64,000 nt of DNA from Allomyces arbusculus (taxonomy: Eukaryota > Blastocladiomycota > Blastocladiomycetes > Blastocladiales > Blastocladiaceae), in NCBI GenBank assembly GCA_027604705.1, contig JADHYV010000030.1, positions 62,001 through 126,000 of the forward strand, written 5' to 3'. The translations under genes were made by a program, and so were the position numbers. Below the pieces are notes generated by a model. That model worked only from the letters and a program-made list of their open reading frames with translations, was not told the DNA's origin and made no database searches. This document shows positions 36,201 through 46,130 of this stretch, in pieces. Each line of letters begins with the position of its first letter. The stretch's first letter is position 1.

Positions 36201-36579
36201 GGGTGCGGGCGTCCAGGCGGTGATTGCCAAGGGGTACGCGTTCATTTACGGCCGCAACCAGTACAACATGGCCCTGCTCGGCGTGATTGTCAAGGACGAC
36301 AAGTTCTACGAACTCGCCCAAGAGGGTTCAGATATTGAGGTGGACGTGCCGGCGCGCCGCGTGCGCGTGGCCGGGCACGAGTTCCCGTTCGCATTGTCGG
36401 ACTTTGAGGAGCGCCTCGTGTCGGGTGGCGGTGTCACCGACATGTACCGCAAGTACGGTAAGAAGCTCTTCCGCGTGAACATTGCCGCGACCAAGGCGGC
36501 CAAGAAGGCTGAGTCGGCGTGCGCAACGTCTGGCAAGGCGGCCGACGCGTGTGGGACCACGACCGGGCTGGCCTGGTAA
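33235..36579 (+). CDS. fused 3-isopropylmalate dehydrogenase and isopropylmalate isomerase-type aconitase
   Basis: Exons 33235-33694 and 33788-36579 give 1083 residues in one frame. Residues 1-360 are a canonical LeuB/Leu2 dehydrogenase: [31 protein letters not shown], then [34 protein letters not shown] and [10 protein letters not shown]. Residues 366-815 are an aconitase-type large domain with [4Fe-4S] ligands C672, C736 and C739 (GACTT; GCSYC). A linker at about 836-882 is Ala/Pro- then Ser/Asp-rich. Residues 883-1083 are the swivel domain ([21 protein letters not shown]). The two activities are consecutive leucine steps, in reverse order along the chain. In yeast, Leu2 and Leu1 are separate proteins. 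No stop, start-like break or intron lies at the junction (about 34415). The large domain has [10 protein letters not shown], the homoaconitase/archaeal style, so its substrate is less sure than that of the dehydrogenase. Confidence 0.9.
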
Positions 36580-37259
36580 GTTTTGGGTTGTTCCTGGCGA
36601 CGTGATGTTTTGGTATTCCGTTCTGTACATTAGCAAAATGATATCATGTTTCTCCACCAGTAATTTTTTCGCGTTGCTTTCCAGAGAACGTTTCATTTTG
36701 AGGGGCTGAGTTCACGGTTTGATGGCCGCTCGATCATTTTGCTCTTGGTGATGCGATGTCTTGCCCACGAGCCGAGAGGACTCCTGCCAGGAATTTCGTT
36801 GCCGGTATCCCGGTGAGCCGGACGTGCCAGGAAAGTATCGGGCAAGTCTTGAGCCTGAACTGCTCAACACCGTGAGGCGCAAGTGGACTCTGCCACCCCG
36901 TACGTACTCTCTGCAGGTCCGCAGCAGGTTTGCCTCAATATTAATGCCCGACCGACGGAAATCGGATGCGATCACGTTGGCCGACTGTTGCACGTCGCGC
37001 ACGGTGATCTGAATGCCGAAGATCGATCATATGTTTTCTTTTATCGTTTACAAAGGTCCAAAGGTCCAAAACAACACCTGTCGGGATCAGCTTTGCCAAA
37101 ACAACCGCGATGGACTGCGAACAGCCAGGCTGCACTTCCGCCCACTTCTTTGAGATCACAATCATCAACTCGACGAGTTGCTCAATGTATTCATTCTTTT
37201 ACGTATCACTTCAACACTTGGCGCCGCTCTAAGGCGACGGCTCACCACTGCGCAACCCA
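36580..37259. other. intergenic region
   Basis: Between the convergent leucine and APH-type genes, with shared 3' flanks. An AT-rich patch follows the leucine gene near 36600-36670. No gene or RNA is evident. Confidence 0.5.
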
Positions 37260-38615
37260 TCAGAACCCCATTGCCGCCAGCGCCGCATCCAGCTCCTTCT
37301 CGCACTCCTTCGCTTTCGGCACATGCTCCGGCGCACTCTGATCCACCAGATCCTTCATCCACCACGGCGCAATCGCGTCGCGTACGGCGATCGCACCCGT
37401 GAGCCACGCCCACTCGTCTGCGCGCGACCGCGGCGTCGGCAATTTATACTCCGACTCCAAAATATCAAAAAACAAGTGCTGCAAACTCTCCACCTCCTTT
37501 CGCACCGCCGCGGGTACATCCGCAATTTCGTCGAGCCCAAACACATTGGCAATCTCGTCGGGCTTGACAAATTCGTACGAGACGCGGTGCTCGTCGGCCC
37601 ACGGGAACACGCCGGCCCATTCGAGATCGATCAGCGCCGAGACGTGCACGCCCTGGTCGAGCGGCAAGTCGGTCGCCGCGGACAAGGTCAGCGGATCATC
37701 GGCGCGCATGGCGAGATCCGCGCTGGGGACGGTCACAAGCACATTTTTCAGCGTCAAGTCGCCGTGCACGAGTTCGAGCGGGACCGCGGCCCACGCAGCG
37801 GGATCGGTGGGGAGTTTCGACCCGGGCACCGTGGCGGTCCCGTCGAGTGCCGCAACGTACGCGTCGATCCGTGTCGCGAACTGGTCGCGCATGCCCTGGA
37901 GCACGTCGAGCGCGGGGGACCGCAATGTGGCCACGGCCGCGCACGTCGTTGTGATCAGGTACCGCATCGTCGCGGGCTGACCGTCGGAATCGGTCCACGG
38001 CCCCAATCCGCCGTCCACCATGGGACCGACCGTCACATCCTCGACGCTTGGCGGGCCCGCGGCGTGCACGACGGGACCGTGGCGGACGCTCAAGTTCCCC
38101 ACCACCCCCCTCTTCACCAACTCACGCGCCGCATCCCCCGTCTTGGCCATCCCCACCATCTTCGCCATCTGCACGACCGCGTCCCTGCGATGCTCTGGCG
38201 CGAGTTTCGGCCACACGTCTGCGAGCGCGACTCCGGGCATCCGTTCAATCGCAACGAGTTCCGGGTGGCCCATCGACCGCCACGCGAAGACGCGCGGGAC
38301 GGGCACGGTGCCGGCGGCACCGACAACCGCCAAACCTGCAACTTCGGCCTCGGTCTTGACTCGCGACCAGCACCAGCCCCCGGCCTTGATGACGGCTGTG
38401 GACGCGGTGCCGGACGGGGAGATAATGGTTGCGAGGTACAGGCAGTTGTTGTATCCCTTGGAGCTCGGGGTCAGGGAGGCGACGGTGCCGAGGTGCGCGA
38501 GGAGAGCTTGCGCCTGCGTGAGGGTCACTTCGATCCCGGATTTAGGTTCGCGGCGGGCGTCGACGGGGAGGGACTGCGGGTCGTCATTGGTTCGGGCAAT
38601 GTGCTGGTCCGACAT
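37260..38615 (-). CDS. aminoglycoside-phosphotransferase/choline-kinase-fold protein
   Basis: A single-exon reading of 451 residues from the ATG at 38615; the frame is open further up, but only from a TTG. It has the APH-fold kinase signature: N-lobe lysine K77 (AVIKAGG), E89, the catalytic loop HGDLTLKNVLV (H284, D286, N291) and a metal-site ALIDLEWAG (D330, E332). Such proteins phosphorylate small molecules; in fungi many APH-fold paralogues have no known substrate, and antibiotic resistance should not be assumed. The C-terminal third (EWAWLTGAIAVRDAIAPWWM) fits the helical end of the fold. Function beyond 'small-molecule kinase' is not supported. Confidence 0.82.
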   Translation of the reverse strand: MSDQHIARTNDDPQSLPVDARREPKSGIEVTLTQAQALLAHLGTVASLTPSSKGYNNCLYLATIISPSGTASTAVIKAGGWCWSRVKTEAEVAGLAVVGAAGTVPVPRVFAWRSMGHPELVAIERMPGVALADVWPKLAPEHRRDAVVQMAKMVGMAKTGDAARELVKRGVVGNLSVRHGPVVHAAGPPSVEDVTVGPMVDGGLGPWTDSDGQPATMRYLITTTCAAVATLRSPALDVLQGMRDQFATRIDAYVAALDGTATVPGSKLPTDPAAWAAVPLELVHGDLTLKNVLVTVPSADLAMRADDPLTLSAATDLPLDQGVHVSALIDLEWAGVFPWADEHRVSYEFVKPDEIANVFGLDEIADVPAAVRKEVESLQHLFFDILESEYKLPTPRSRADEWAWLTGAIAVRDAIAPWWMKDLVDQSAPEHVPKAKECEKELDAALAAMGF

Positions 38616-39076
38616 GGCGATCTGGTGCAAAACTGGTATGGTGGTGCAGTCTGAGCAAGTCGAAGCCACCAACCACGGTTGGCGCGCAGCAGGCCCTGGT
38701 ATTTATGAGCGTCGGCGCGGGCAATCTGCTGGAAGTCTTCTTGACGGGGCCTCGAAAGAAAATACAATTGCTCGAGAACATCCGGTTGAGGAGAAGATGT
38801 CATGTTTGTGGTTGCAAGTCACATCGCGAAAACTCGCGGGTCTGGCACAAAACGTGACCGCGACAGATTCCTGCCCATTTCCAACAGCGCACGATTCCAC
38901 GACCAATGGGATGCTTTTCCCGTTCAAAATTCATCAAAATTGACGTGCGCAAGGTGGGGCGGCAATACCTACAAAGAGCAATGCGGCACGGGTGACGTGC
39001 GCGTCGGGTTGGGTCGTTTTGTGGGCACGACCCACCCAACCACAAAAATGAAAACAGAAACCAAATCATGGCCCAC
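38616..39076. other. intergenic region
   Basis: Between two minus-strand genes: promoter of the APH-type kinase and 3' flank of the SH3 gene. Nothing else is seen. Confidence 0.5.
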
Positions 39077-39974
39077 TCACTCATCTCCTGGTGCCGGCTC
39101 CGCGGCCTCGGCCGCCTGCTCCGACTCGCCAGCCTCGCTGACGCTCGTGGGCGACGCCGTGGTCATGATCGCCGGCGGGCGCACTGAATGGCGCAGCCCC
39201 GACCGGCGGAACGCGGCCGCGGGCCCAAGCGAAATACGCTGGTCGGAATTAAAGAACGTGGACGAGGAAAAGGCCGAGGACCCGCGCGGGCTCGGGAGCG
39301 GCGAGAGCATGGGCTTGTCGGAGAACGCGGTCGAGGGGCGCCGCGAGACGGGCGGCGACGCGGCCGAGACCGACGACGTGGTCGATGCGGTTTCCATGTC
39401 TTCGATGCAGACGTAGTTTTCGGGGACGAGGCCTTCGTTGTCGTCGAGGGAGGCGACGAGCCAGCTGGAGGTGAGCCGAGGATGTCAGCTGCATGGACGT
39501 GCGGAGGGGGAGTGGGCGCGGTCGACGAGAGAGCACGCACCCCGGGTACCGGCGCTCGAGAATGAACAGGGCGGCGCCCTCGGTGAAACTCAGCTCCGAT
39601 TCGTCTGCGGCGTGCGGGTGGATCATGGTGAGCGAGACATGCATCCAAGACTGTTGAAGGCGGAGACAGTGGCGCACCTTGGGCCTCAAAGTCGTAGAGC
39701 GCGCGCGCGTGGCATGGGAACAGGTTGTCAATGTCGGAGGTGGTGGAGGGCGTCGGCGACAGGATCGGGTAGTTGCCCCAGTGCAACGGCGACGATGTGG
39801 GCCATCCGAAGTCGCGGATCTTGTACGGGACTGGGCGAACAGGGCGTCGGGTCAGGTCAGGACGGGTGTTAGCGGGTGGACGTGTCTCTGTCCATGGCAG
39901 GGCGCGGGTCCATCGGCAGGAACCAGGCGGGTACCGGTCGGGGCAATGGTCAGAGTCGTGGTTGCGGTGCTCAT
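39077..39974 (-). CDS. small SH3-domain protein (Nbp2/Skb5-like)
   Basis: Four exons (39974-39935, 39830-39678, 39604-39541, 39464-39077) give 214 residues. The SH3 domain spans about 54-105: ARALYDFEAQ, DESELSFTEG, ALFILERR, GWLVASLDDNEGLVPENYV. The segment before it, VPYKIRDFGWPTSSPLHWG, resembles the lead-in of fungal Nbp2/Skb5 adaptors, which bring phosphatases or PAK kinases to signalling complexes. That assignment is from memory and moderate. The tail is Ser/Pro/Ala-rich and ends in acidic residues. Intron phases agree at every join, and the 40-nt first exon is fixed by the only ATG (good context) that can be spliced in frame. Confidence 0.78.
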
Positions 39975-41005
39975 GGTGACGGCGGTTAGGCAAGTTGCAG
40001 CGAGTTGCACGACATTAGAGGTTGGCACGGCGGGGCGTGGCGTGGAGGCAGCGGCAAGTTGCAGTTGCTGGTGCGGCTGCGTCTTGGGTTCCCGTTCGAG
40101 TAGGACAGAGCCAACGACGACGTCGGGTGTCGCGGACGCGTCGTGCACAAGGGCGGCGCGTCGTGCACATGGGCGGCGCGCCGTGCCGGTTCGGTCGGTG
40201 GCCGACGGCGGCCGGCGCGGAGATGCGCGACAGACGGTGTGGCGCGGCCACACGTGGGGCGCGAGGGGTTTCACGTGGAGAGCAAGCCGCATGGCGTGGA
40301 GCCGCACCCCCGCGCAGCCGCGCCGCGCTGGCGCGTCAGGCCGGCCGATCCAGCGGGACAGCGCTGACAGAGCGTGCACGTGGTGCAAGCCAAGTGACGC
40401 ATCTCGGCAGCGAGCGCGAGTGCCTGGGCGCGCGTTTCGCACGCCGTCTCACCAGCAGCAAGCGTGCAGGGCGTGGTTCGCGCCCCTGCCCCTTTCCAGC
40501 CTGCCGCCAACCCGCTCAAAGCGTTACCGCCGCCCCGTCCGCTGCGGTATATGAAGGCGGCGCTCCCCCGCGCCAGACGCTCTCTCTCCTGCTCCTGCTC
40601 GGCCTGGCTCTCCTGCTTGCGATCGTCGCGATCCTCGATTGCCAGCCTCCACCACGACCCCGCACCGCACCGCCCACCAGCGCGCCAGCTGCACGACCAT
40701 GACCTACGCCCCGCACCAGCAAACCACCATCCTCGGCAACGCTCTCTCGCGCGGCCTCTTCCCGCCGGACCTGGACGGGACCACGACCATCTGCCAGCAT
40801 ACGGCGCCGGGCCCTGCACACCCCTGCACGGCGGCGCTGGCGCGCAACAAGCCGCCGATTTAGCACCAGGTCGAATAGGCGCGATTTCGGCGACCCGTTG
40901 CTGCTGCTCACGCATCCAACGTCGCTGTCGCTCGACCACACCACCACCACGACGCACTCTGCTGCCTCCTTGCCTCTGCGCCCCCTCGACACGCTCGACT
41001 TCGAC
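39975..41005. other. divergent region and leader of the bZIP gene
   Basis: The first half serves the SH3 gene. The second half holds a TATA-like patch (ggtatatgaag near 40546) and the coding-like leader ORFs of the bZIP gene, described separately. Confidence 0.5.
40699..40863 (+). other. coding-like leader ORF before the bZIP gene (uORF or first exon)
   Basis: An ATG at 40699 opens 54 codons (MTYAPHQQTTILGNALSRGL and on) with G/C-ending codons like true genes, stopping at 40863. No GT dinucleotide occurs between 40699 and 40868, so it cannot be spliced to the bZIP frame with a normal GT donor. It may be an upstream ORF controlling translation, a first exon with a non-GT donor, or a frame broken by a sequencing error, since the bZIP frame is open back to 40703. 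Confidence 0.45.
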
Positions 41006-41998
41006 ATGTTTGGCCACGACGCTTTCGACGCCGATCTCGCCAAGCTCTATGCCGAGCTCGTGAACGACGGCTGCATTGGCAAGGACCCTGCCGGTTCGAG
41101 TTCGTCGGCGTCGGTCGTGGTCCCCGAAGCTGACCCGGCCAACCTTATTGTGGCCGCCCCTGTCGCCTCGTCGGCAGTGCCCACCACAAACTTGATCGCC
41201 ATGCCCGCCGGCGACCTGCAGCTCGACCTGTCCGAGTTCCTCAACGGGTTTGACGACGACGAGACGGTCGCCGACCTGCCGCCGCTCGTGGCCTCGTCGC
41301 CCACCACCTCGGCGCCCGCCACGCCCGTTGTGCCGGCTTTTACTGCCAATGCCCTGGCGCCGCTCTACAACCTGACCAGCCCGGCCGTCTACCCGATCCC
41401 GGTGCCCACGCTTCCGCCACAAGCGCCCGCGCCCTCTGCGCAAGTCGCGCCCATTATTCCAGCCGCCGGCGCCGCGTACCCGTCGGCGGTGCCCACGACC
41501 CCGGTCACGGCCGCTCCCACGCCGCTGACCCCCGCGGCGACCCCTGCCCCGGTCCCCGCCCCTGTTCCGGCGCCGACGCTGATCCCGACCAACACGCGCA
41601 AGTCGACGACCAAGTGTAAGCTTCTGCCGGCGGCGCTCGCCTACCCGTCGCACCTGATCCCGCTCGATGCGCCGATTCAGCCGCGCCGTGGGGTGCACCC
41701 GGCGCCGCCGGCGCCCGCGCAGAAGCGGGCCGCCGAGGATGACCCGGCGACGGCGCAGTCGGAGAAGGAGCTCAAGCGGCTCAAGAACACGCTGTCGGCG
41801 CGCATGTCGCGCGCGCGGAAAGCTGCCAAGATCGACTTGCTCGAGTCCAAGGTGAACGAGCTCGAGACCGAAAACCACCGCCTCGAGCGGCTGGTCCAAG
41901 ACCTGCAGCGGCAGGTGCTGGCTTACCAGGAGCAGCAGCTCCAGCAGCTGCAGGCGCAGGCCGCGTCGGGCCGGTCGGAGAACGGGCAGCTCTGGTAA
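41006..41998 (+). CDS. bZIP transcription factor, Gcn4/Cpc1-like
   Basis: Taking the first ATG of the frame (41006) gives 330 residues. The C-terminal bZIP has a basic region with KRLKNTLSARMSRARK (about 257-272), matching the N-x2-[AS]-R-x-SR-x-RK pattern of Gcn4/AP-1 factors, and a heptad zipper (LESKVNELETENHRLERLV). A Met replaces the usual Arg in 'ARRSR'. The N-terminal part is acidic and aromatic, like an activation domain (DFDMFGHDAFDADLAKLY; LDLSEFLNGFDDDE), followed by a long Pro/Ala/Thr-rich stretch. The frame remains open with plausible protein (FGDPLLLLTHPTSL) upstream of 41006, so the true N-terminus may be earlier. A role in amino-acid starvation response is inferred from the family. 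Confidence 0.8.
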   Translation: MFGHDAFDADLAKLYAELVNDGCIGKDPAGSSSSASVVVPEADPANLIVAAPVASSAVPTTNLIAMPAGDLQLDLSEFLNGFDDDETVADLPPLVASSPTTSAPATPVVPAFTANALAPLYNLTSPAVYPIPVPTLPPQAPAPSAQVAPIIPAAGAAYPSAVPTTPVTAAPTPLTPAATPAPVPAPVPAPTLIPTNTRKSTTKCKLLPAALAYPSHLIPLDAPIQPRRGVHPAPPAPAQKRAAEDDPATAQSEKELKRLKNTLSARMSRARKAAKIDLLESKVNELETENHRLERLVQDLQRQVLAYQEQQLQQLQAQAASGRSENGQLW

Positions 41999-42540
41999 GG
42001 AAGTGTCGCGCTGTCGCTCGCTCGCTCGCTGGCCGAGTGCGTTTTTTTGTTACCCTTGGTTGAGAACGGAGATGGAGAGTGGAAGGAAGTGTGCGAGGGT
42101 TTTTTGCCGCTTGTCATTCATTTGCGTCATCGGTTTGCCGTCGTTGTCGTTCCTTCTTTTTGACCCGGTCCGTCTCGTCCGTTCCCGACCCATTATTTGA
42201 AACAAGTAATTATAAAAAATTCACATTTTGCCAGTTCTGGTTGGTGGCCTTGCTGTTGTGACTGTGAGTGGAAACGTTGTTTTGGACGACGCCGAGTGTC
42301 TGGACTTATCCCTCTTCGACCATGATCAAAGAACGGACCAAAGCCATGCATGTCGCCCCAATCACAGACACTCATGCCGTAACGAGCGAGGCTTCGATAT
42401 AAATTGATGATGCGGGCATGGACCATTGTCTGAGCAGTGTGCGGTCGCGGCTAGAAGCCTGGTCGCTGCTGGTTTTCATCGCCGACGTGACCGTGCGACC
42501 CACATATCATGTGCGTGTTGAGAGTGCGCATGGGGCACTG
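41999..42540. other. intergenic region, start of a duplicated tract
   Basis: Contains 3' flank of the bZIP gene and, near 42225-42280, a tract repeated near 43098-43155 (see that repeat). No gene. Confidence 0.45.
42225..42280 (+). repeat. direct repeat, copy 1
   Basis: The tract around 'attttgccag..ctggtt' followed by 'gtggccttg' and 'tgtgactgtga' recurs near 43098-43155 with scattered differences, about 870 bp downstream in the same direction. Confidence 0.65.
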
Positions 42541-42800
42541 GTGCGGCACGCTGAGTCTGGCTTGCCGAATGTGCGATGACCCGCGACGCATTGGTACGCG
42601 TCATTGACTCGTTGCTGCAAGAGTCGCTGAGAACCGTTTGGCTGGAGGTGAGCGACGCGGTGGCCAAGAATGTGGTCGCGCACTTGCCTGCGAGGGATTG
42701 GACAACGCTGTCGGGGGTTGCGTTTGCGGGTCACGTTGACCAGACTCCAATGGAGATGCGTGAGGCCATGGCGAGCCGTGGATGGAAGACGATCATGTAG
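42541..42800 (+). pseudogene. duplicated C-terminal fragment of the F-box/leucine-rich gene
   Basis: The frame from 42576 to 42800 encodes 74 residues that align end to end with the last 76 residues of the gene at 43692-45464: VIDSL / VIDTL, ARDW / ARDW, QMREA-type MEMREAMASRGWK / TQMREAIEDRGWK. Similarity begins just before the ATG (about 42541) and ends at the stop. No F-box or earlier repeats are present, so it is a truncated copy, not a complete gene. Divergence is clear at protein level, so the duplication is not recent. Confidence 0.75.
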
Positions 42801-43691
42801 GTACAGTCCCACTGCCATTGTGCGTTCCCTTGAGTGGGCCTTTAAGCATGACGGCGCCAGCCTCAGCGATTTGGTCGATTCGGTCATGAATGAAAGTGTG
42901 GAGGTTACGTTGATGTTGTAATGTGCATTGTCGTTTCCTGCGTCACTGAAAGATGACGCAACAATGTGAATGACGGTCCCATGACAGTGCCTCAAAGCTA
43001 TCCAGTCTTCATCGCCACTTCAGCAAACCACCAGTGCGCCAGGTCAGCAAAAACTCACTTTCGACTACGATCCGGAAAGGGCTACGACATCACACAACCG
43101 TATTTTGCCAGCACTGGTTTGTGGCCTTGGTGATGTGACTGTGAACAGAGCCATGGTTGTGATGGGCAAACTTGGCGAGAGGGCGGTCTCTGCTTCGTTC
43201 ATAATTTGGGGAATGAATGCATGTGGCCAGCCGGCACGGTTGCGTCAGTTGGCCTACACCCTCCGAGACGCGGTTCGAGAGTATGCATGCCGTTCATTGT
43301 GATGACCGACTTGCATTCAATTTCTAGTTTTGTGAGTGTACTTCGGAGGGAGTTTTATCGTCAAGTACCAGTGGGTTCTCGAACTGTACGAACTACCATG
43401 ACGGCCGCGGTTGGGATCAATCGCGGACGTGCTTGTACACCTGTCCTTCATGTCGGAGGGAGACGGGCCACAAAGTTGCCGTACATTTGTTGTCGTTGGT
43501 TTGGTCTGATATGGCTCGCAGCAGCTTCATTTCTGAAAAGCCTTCTCAAAGAGTTCAATGGACCAGCAACGTCTGACGACGACTAGCAATTTTGGACAAT
43601 CTTTGGCTTCCGGTCTTTGAAGCTCATTCCTACCAACACTTACTGCAACGACACGCGCATCTCGCAGTCTAGTGTCGACTCTCAAAAGAAA
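42801..43691. other. intergenic region with second repeat copy
   Basis: Between the duplicated fragment and the intact gene. It carries copy 2 of the direct repeat; no other gene. Confidence 0.45.
43098..43155 (+). repeat. direct repeat, copy 2
   Basis: Partner of the tract near 42225-42280. It shows that upstream flank as well as gene sequence was duplicated around the leucine-rich gene. Confidence 0.65.
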
Positions 43692-45464
43692 ATGACTGTT
43701 GCAGATCACGATGAACATGCTGCGATCATGCATCAAGAAATCCCCTCGGTTTCGGCTTTCGAGCGTTTGCCCGACGTGGTCAAGATCCGCATCGCCGAAT
43801 TCGTGCTGATCGTCGGCTGGAAGCACGCAGGTCCCCGGTCTCTTATCGCTCTCGCACGCGCGTCGCCAACGTGGTATGCGCTCGCGCTACGTGTGGCTAT
43901 TTGCAATGAGAATGTGTCGAGCGGACTACTCAATCTCTGTAGCTCGGATGCGGGCGAAGAGACGACTGTCAGCCGCTGCGATCCTGTCGGGCTTGTGGCG
44001 CTGACCCCGCACGACGATCCGCCGCACGCATTTCTCATCCTCGACGCGGCGATGTGTGACCCAGCCCCGCCGAATCTGATGACGGGTTCACCTGTCAAGT
44101 ACTGCGTCACGGACCGCATGCCCTTGCCCTCCTCAGCGCCGCGAGGAATGGTTGCCTTCATTTCACCCGACATGATTGGCGGCGTGTTTACGGTCGCGTC
44201 TCTCCCACCGCGCATTTGTGGCCTGTCATTGATGTACATAACCAATTTGTCGCCGTGGATGCAGCATCCGTGTTTGCTGCACCAACTGCTTCCGCGCACG
44301 ATCCGCCGCATGTACTTGTTGGTGCCCGACCTGCCGGCCAAATTCGTTGCTGGATTGACACACCTCGAACGGCTCGAGAGACTGACATTGGCCGAGCTCA
44401 GAGGCGGTGGATCGTCAAATTGGATGCAGCTGCTCATGACCATCCCTCGCAGCAACCTGTGCATGCTCACCATTACCAGTGTTCCGCGCGTGCAGGCCTT
44501 GTTATCCACGGCACTGGAATTCCCGGTGCTGCACTCGTTCGTGTGCTATACTGATCTGGAAGTTGTAGCCCCATTCTTGGCAGCTTTGCGCCTGCCGCTC
44601 TTGACCAAGCTCTCCCTGCACGCGCGGAAACTGGACTCGAGCCTCAGCTTCACCAGCGCCGACTTTGCTCTCGTTGCGCGCGTGCTTTCTCAATGCCCGG
44701 TGCTCAATGCGTTTCATTTTGCTCTCATCTCGCGCCACTCATCCACCAGCGCCTCTGGCACCAACGACCTGACTGCAACGCGCTCCATGCTTGCGGCCAT
44801 TCCGCGAACCTTGACCACGCTTTGCCTCAACCTGATGGTTCCTGGTCGCCAATTTGCCGTGACGGCTGACCTTGTGGTGCCGCCTGGCATCCAAGTCCTT
44901 GCTCTCTCCCCATTGGCCAGTGAGACTGATGCGCTGACAATTATGGCGCACGTTCCGGCGTCGGTCAAGTCGTTGCAGCTCAGCAAGCATCTGACGCCCG
45001 CGGTCTTGCGCTGCCTTGCTGATGTGCCGCGGCCGGACCTCACCTCCATTGATTTGCACGGCATGACCGACTCAAGCGAGTGCCTCATGTCGCTCGCGCC
45101 CATGCTCCACGACAGGGTCACGAAACTGTCGCTTCATTTCGTGTCTGGGACGCTATTTGATGAGAGCGCGTGGGCGATGCATGTTGCCAAAAGTATGCCC
45201 AAGTTGCGCCAAGTGCGGCTCGCTGGATGCACCATGACCAGCGACGGAGTGGCACAGGTGATTGACACGTTGCCGGCAAGCGAGTTAGTCAGTTTTTGGC
45301 TCGATGTGAGCGAACCGGAGGTGGTCAAGGTAGCGGCCACCCACTTGCTTGCCCGTGACTGGGAACATTTTTGTGAGGTCAGGTTTGCGAGTCAACTGGG
45401 CCAACTTCCGACGCAAATGCGGGAGGCTATAGAGGATCGTGGATGGAAGATCGTGTTGGCATAG
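43692..45464 (+). CDS. F-box-like, leucine-rich-repeat protein
   Basis: A single exon of 590 residues from the ATG at 43692; the frame extends further up only to a TTG. An F-box-like helix bundle lies near residues 20-65 (FERLPDVVKIRIAEFVLIV, then a Leu/Ala-rich helix and SPTWYALALR). The rest holds irregular leucine-rich repeats with 'L..L.L' spacing (for example LERLTLAEL; LPLLTKLSLHARKL; LTSIDLHGM; LRQVRLAGCTM). F-box/LRR proteins commonly recruit substrates to SCF ubiquitin ligases; the substrate is unknown. Codon use is somewhat less GC-biased than in the housekeeping genes. A truncated relative lies 0.9 kb upstream. Confidence 0.7.
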   Translation: MTVADHDEHAAIMHQEIPSVSAFERLPDVVKIRIAEFVLIVGWKHAGPRSLIALARASPTWYALALRVAICNENVSSGLLNLCSSDAGEETTVSRCDPVGLVALTPHDDPPHAFLILDAAMCDPAPPNLMTGSPVKYCVTDRMPLPSSAPRGMVAFISPDMIGGVFTVASLPPRICGLSLMYITNLSPWMQHPCLLHQLLPRTIRRMYLLVPDLPAKFVAGLTHLERLERLTLAELRGGGSSNWMQLLMTIPRSNLCMLTITSVPRVQALLSTALEFPVLHSFVCYTDLEVVAPFLAALRLPLLTKLSLHARKLDSSLSFTSADFALVARVLSQCPVLNAFHFALISRHSSTSASGTNDLTATRSMLAAIPRTLTTLCLNLMVPGRQFAVTADLVVPPGIQVLALSPLASETDALTIMAHVPASVKSLQLSKHLTPAVLRCLADVPRPDLTSIDLHGMTDSSECLMSLAPMLHDRVTKLSLHFVSGTLFDESAWAMHVAKSMPKLRQVRLAGCTMTSDGVAQVIDTLPASELVSFWLDVSEPEVVKVAATHLLARDWEHFCEVRFASQLGQLPTQMREAIEDRGWKIVLA

Positions 45465-46130
45465 TGGAGGCGGGTCCATTGTCGAAGTTAGCAGTACAGG
45501 TAGTTGCGGCCATGAGCGACGGTCATGTTGCGCTGGTGTCTTCTCGTCTGGACACAGCTTTCCCTTCCCCGCTCACCCTTGTTGTTGAGTCTCAAGGCGC
45601 TAATCGAAGATGCTGATACTAAGTAATGATCTGATCGAGATGGTCACAATCGACACTCCAATGTTGCCAAAATATCGTGCAGCCCTCAAATGCCCCAAAA
45701 TTTCCGTTATTTTTGCCTTAACACTGTTCTGCAAAAAATCGCATCCGACGACCTCAAAAGTGACAGGGGCTTCTCAAGTTTACGACACCATGGAGACTCG
45801 TTCAATGGCGATCGCAGCACTGGCAAGAGTGACGGTCGAACCAGCATCAATCCTCTGTACTCTCAATCAATCCAAACTGGTTTCATACCTGTCTTGTTTT
45901 TGCAGCCGCGGCCGGGTGCTTGAACCATGTCTCATAGTGCATGAGAACTGGACAAGCTGGATTGGCTTGACATCGGCAGGGCTTTTTGAACGAGGGTCGT
46001 CAGTTAAAATTGAGCGCGGTCGGCAACGAACAAACTGGTCGTGTGCTCGCCACTCTCGTCACCCATTCCCCAGACCCCGTGTCCGCAGCGTGACATGCTG
46101 ATCCAACCAAGTCCGATACATTACTGTGGG
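45465..46130. other. intergenic region
   Basis: Between convergent genes. An ORF at 45610-46101 has no domain pattern and mixed codon use, so it is not called. Confidence 0.5.

Noticed and set aside
36745-36870. Possible C/D box snoRNA (gtgatg and ctga near each other)
   Set aside because: The C box is imperfect, no terminal stem pairs, and such short motifs occur by chance.
37260-38615. Antibiotic-resistance role for the APH-fold kinase
   Set aside because: Only the general fold signature is present; fungi carry many such kinases with other or unknown substrates.
45610-46101. 163-codon ORF between the F-box gene and glutaminyl cyclase
   Set aside because: Mixed codon use, no domain, and Cys/Arg-rich end; not better than chance.
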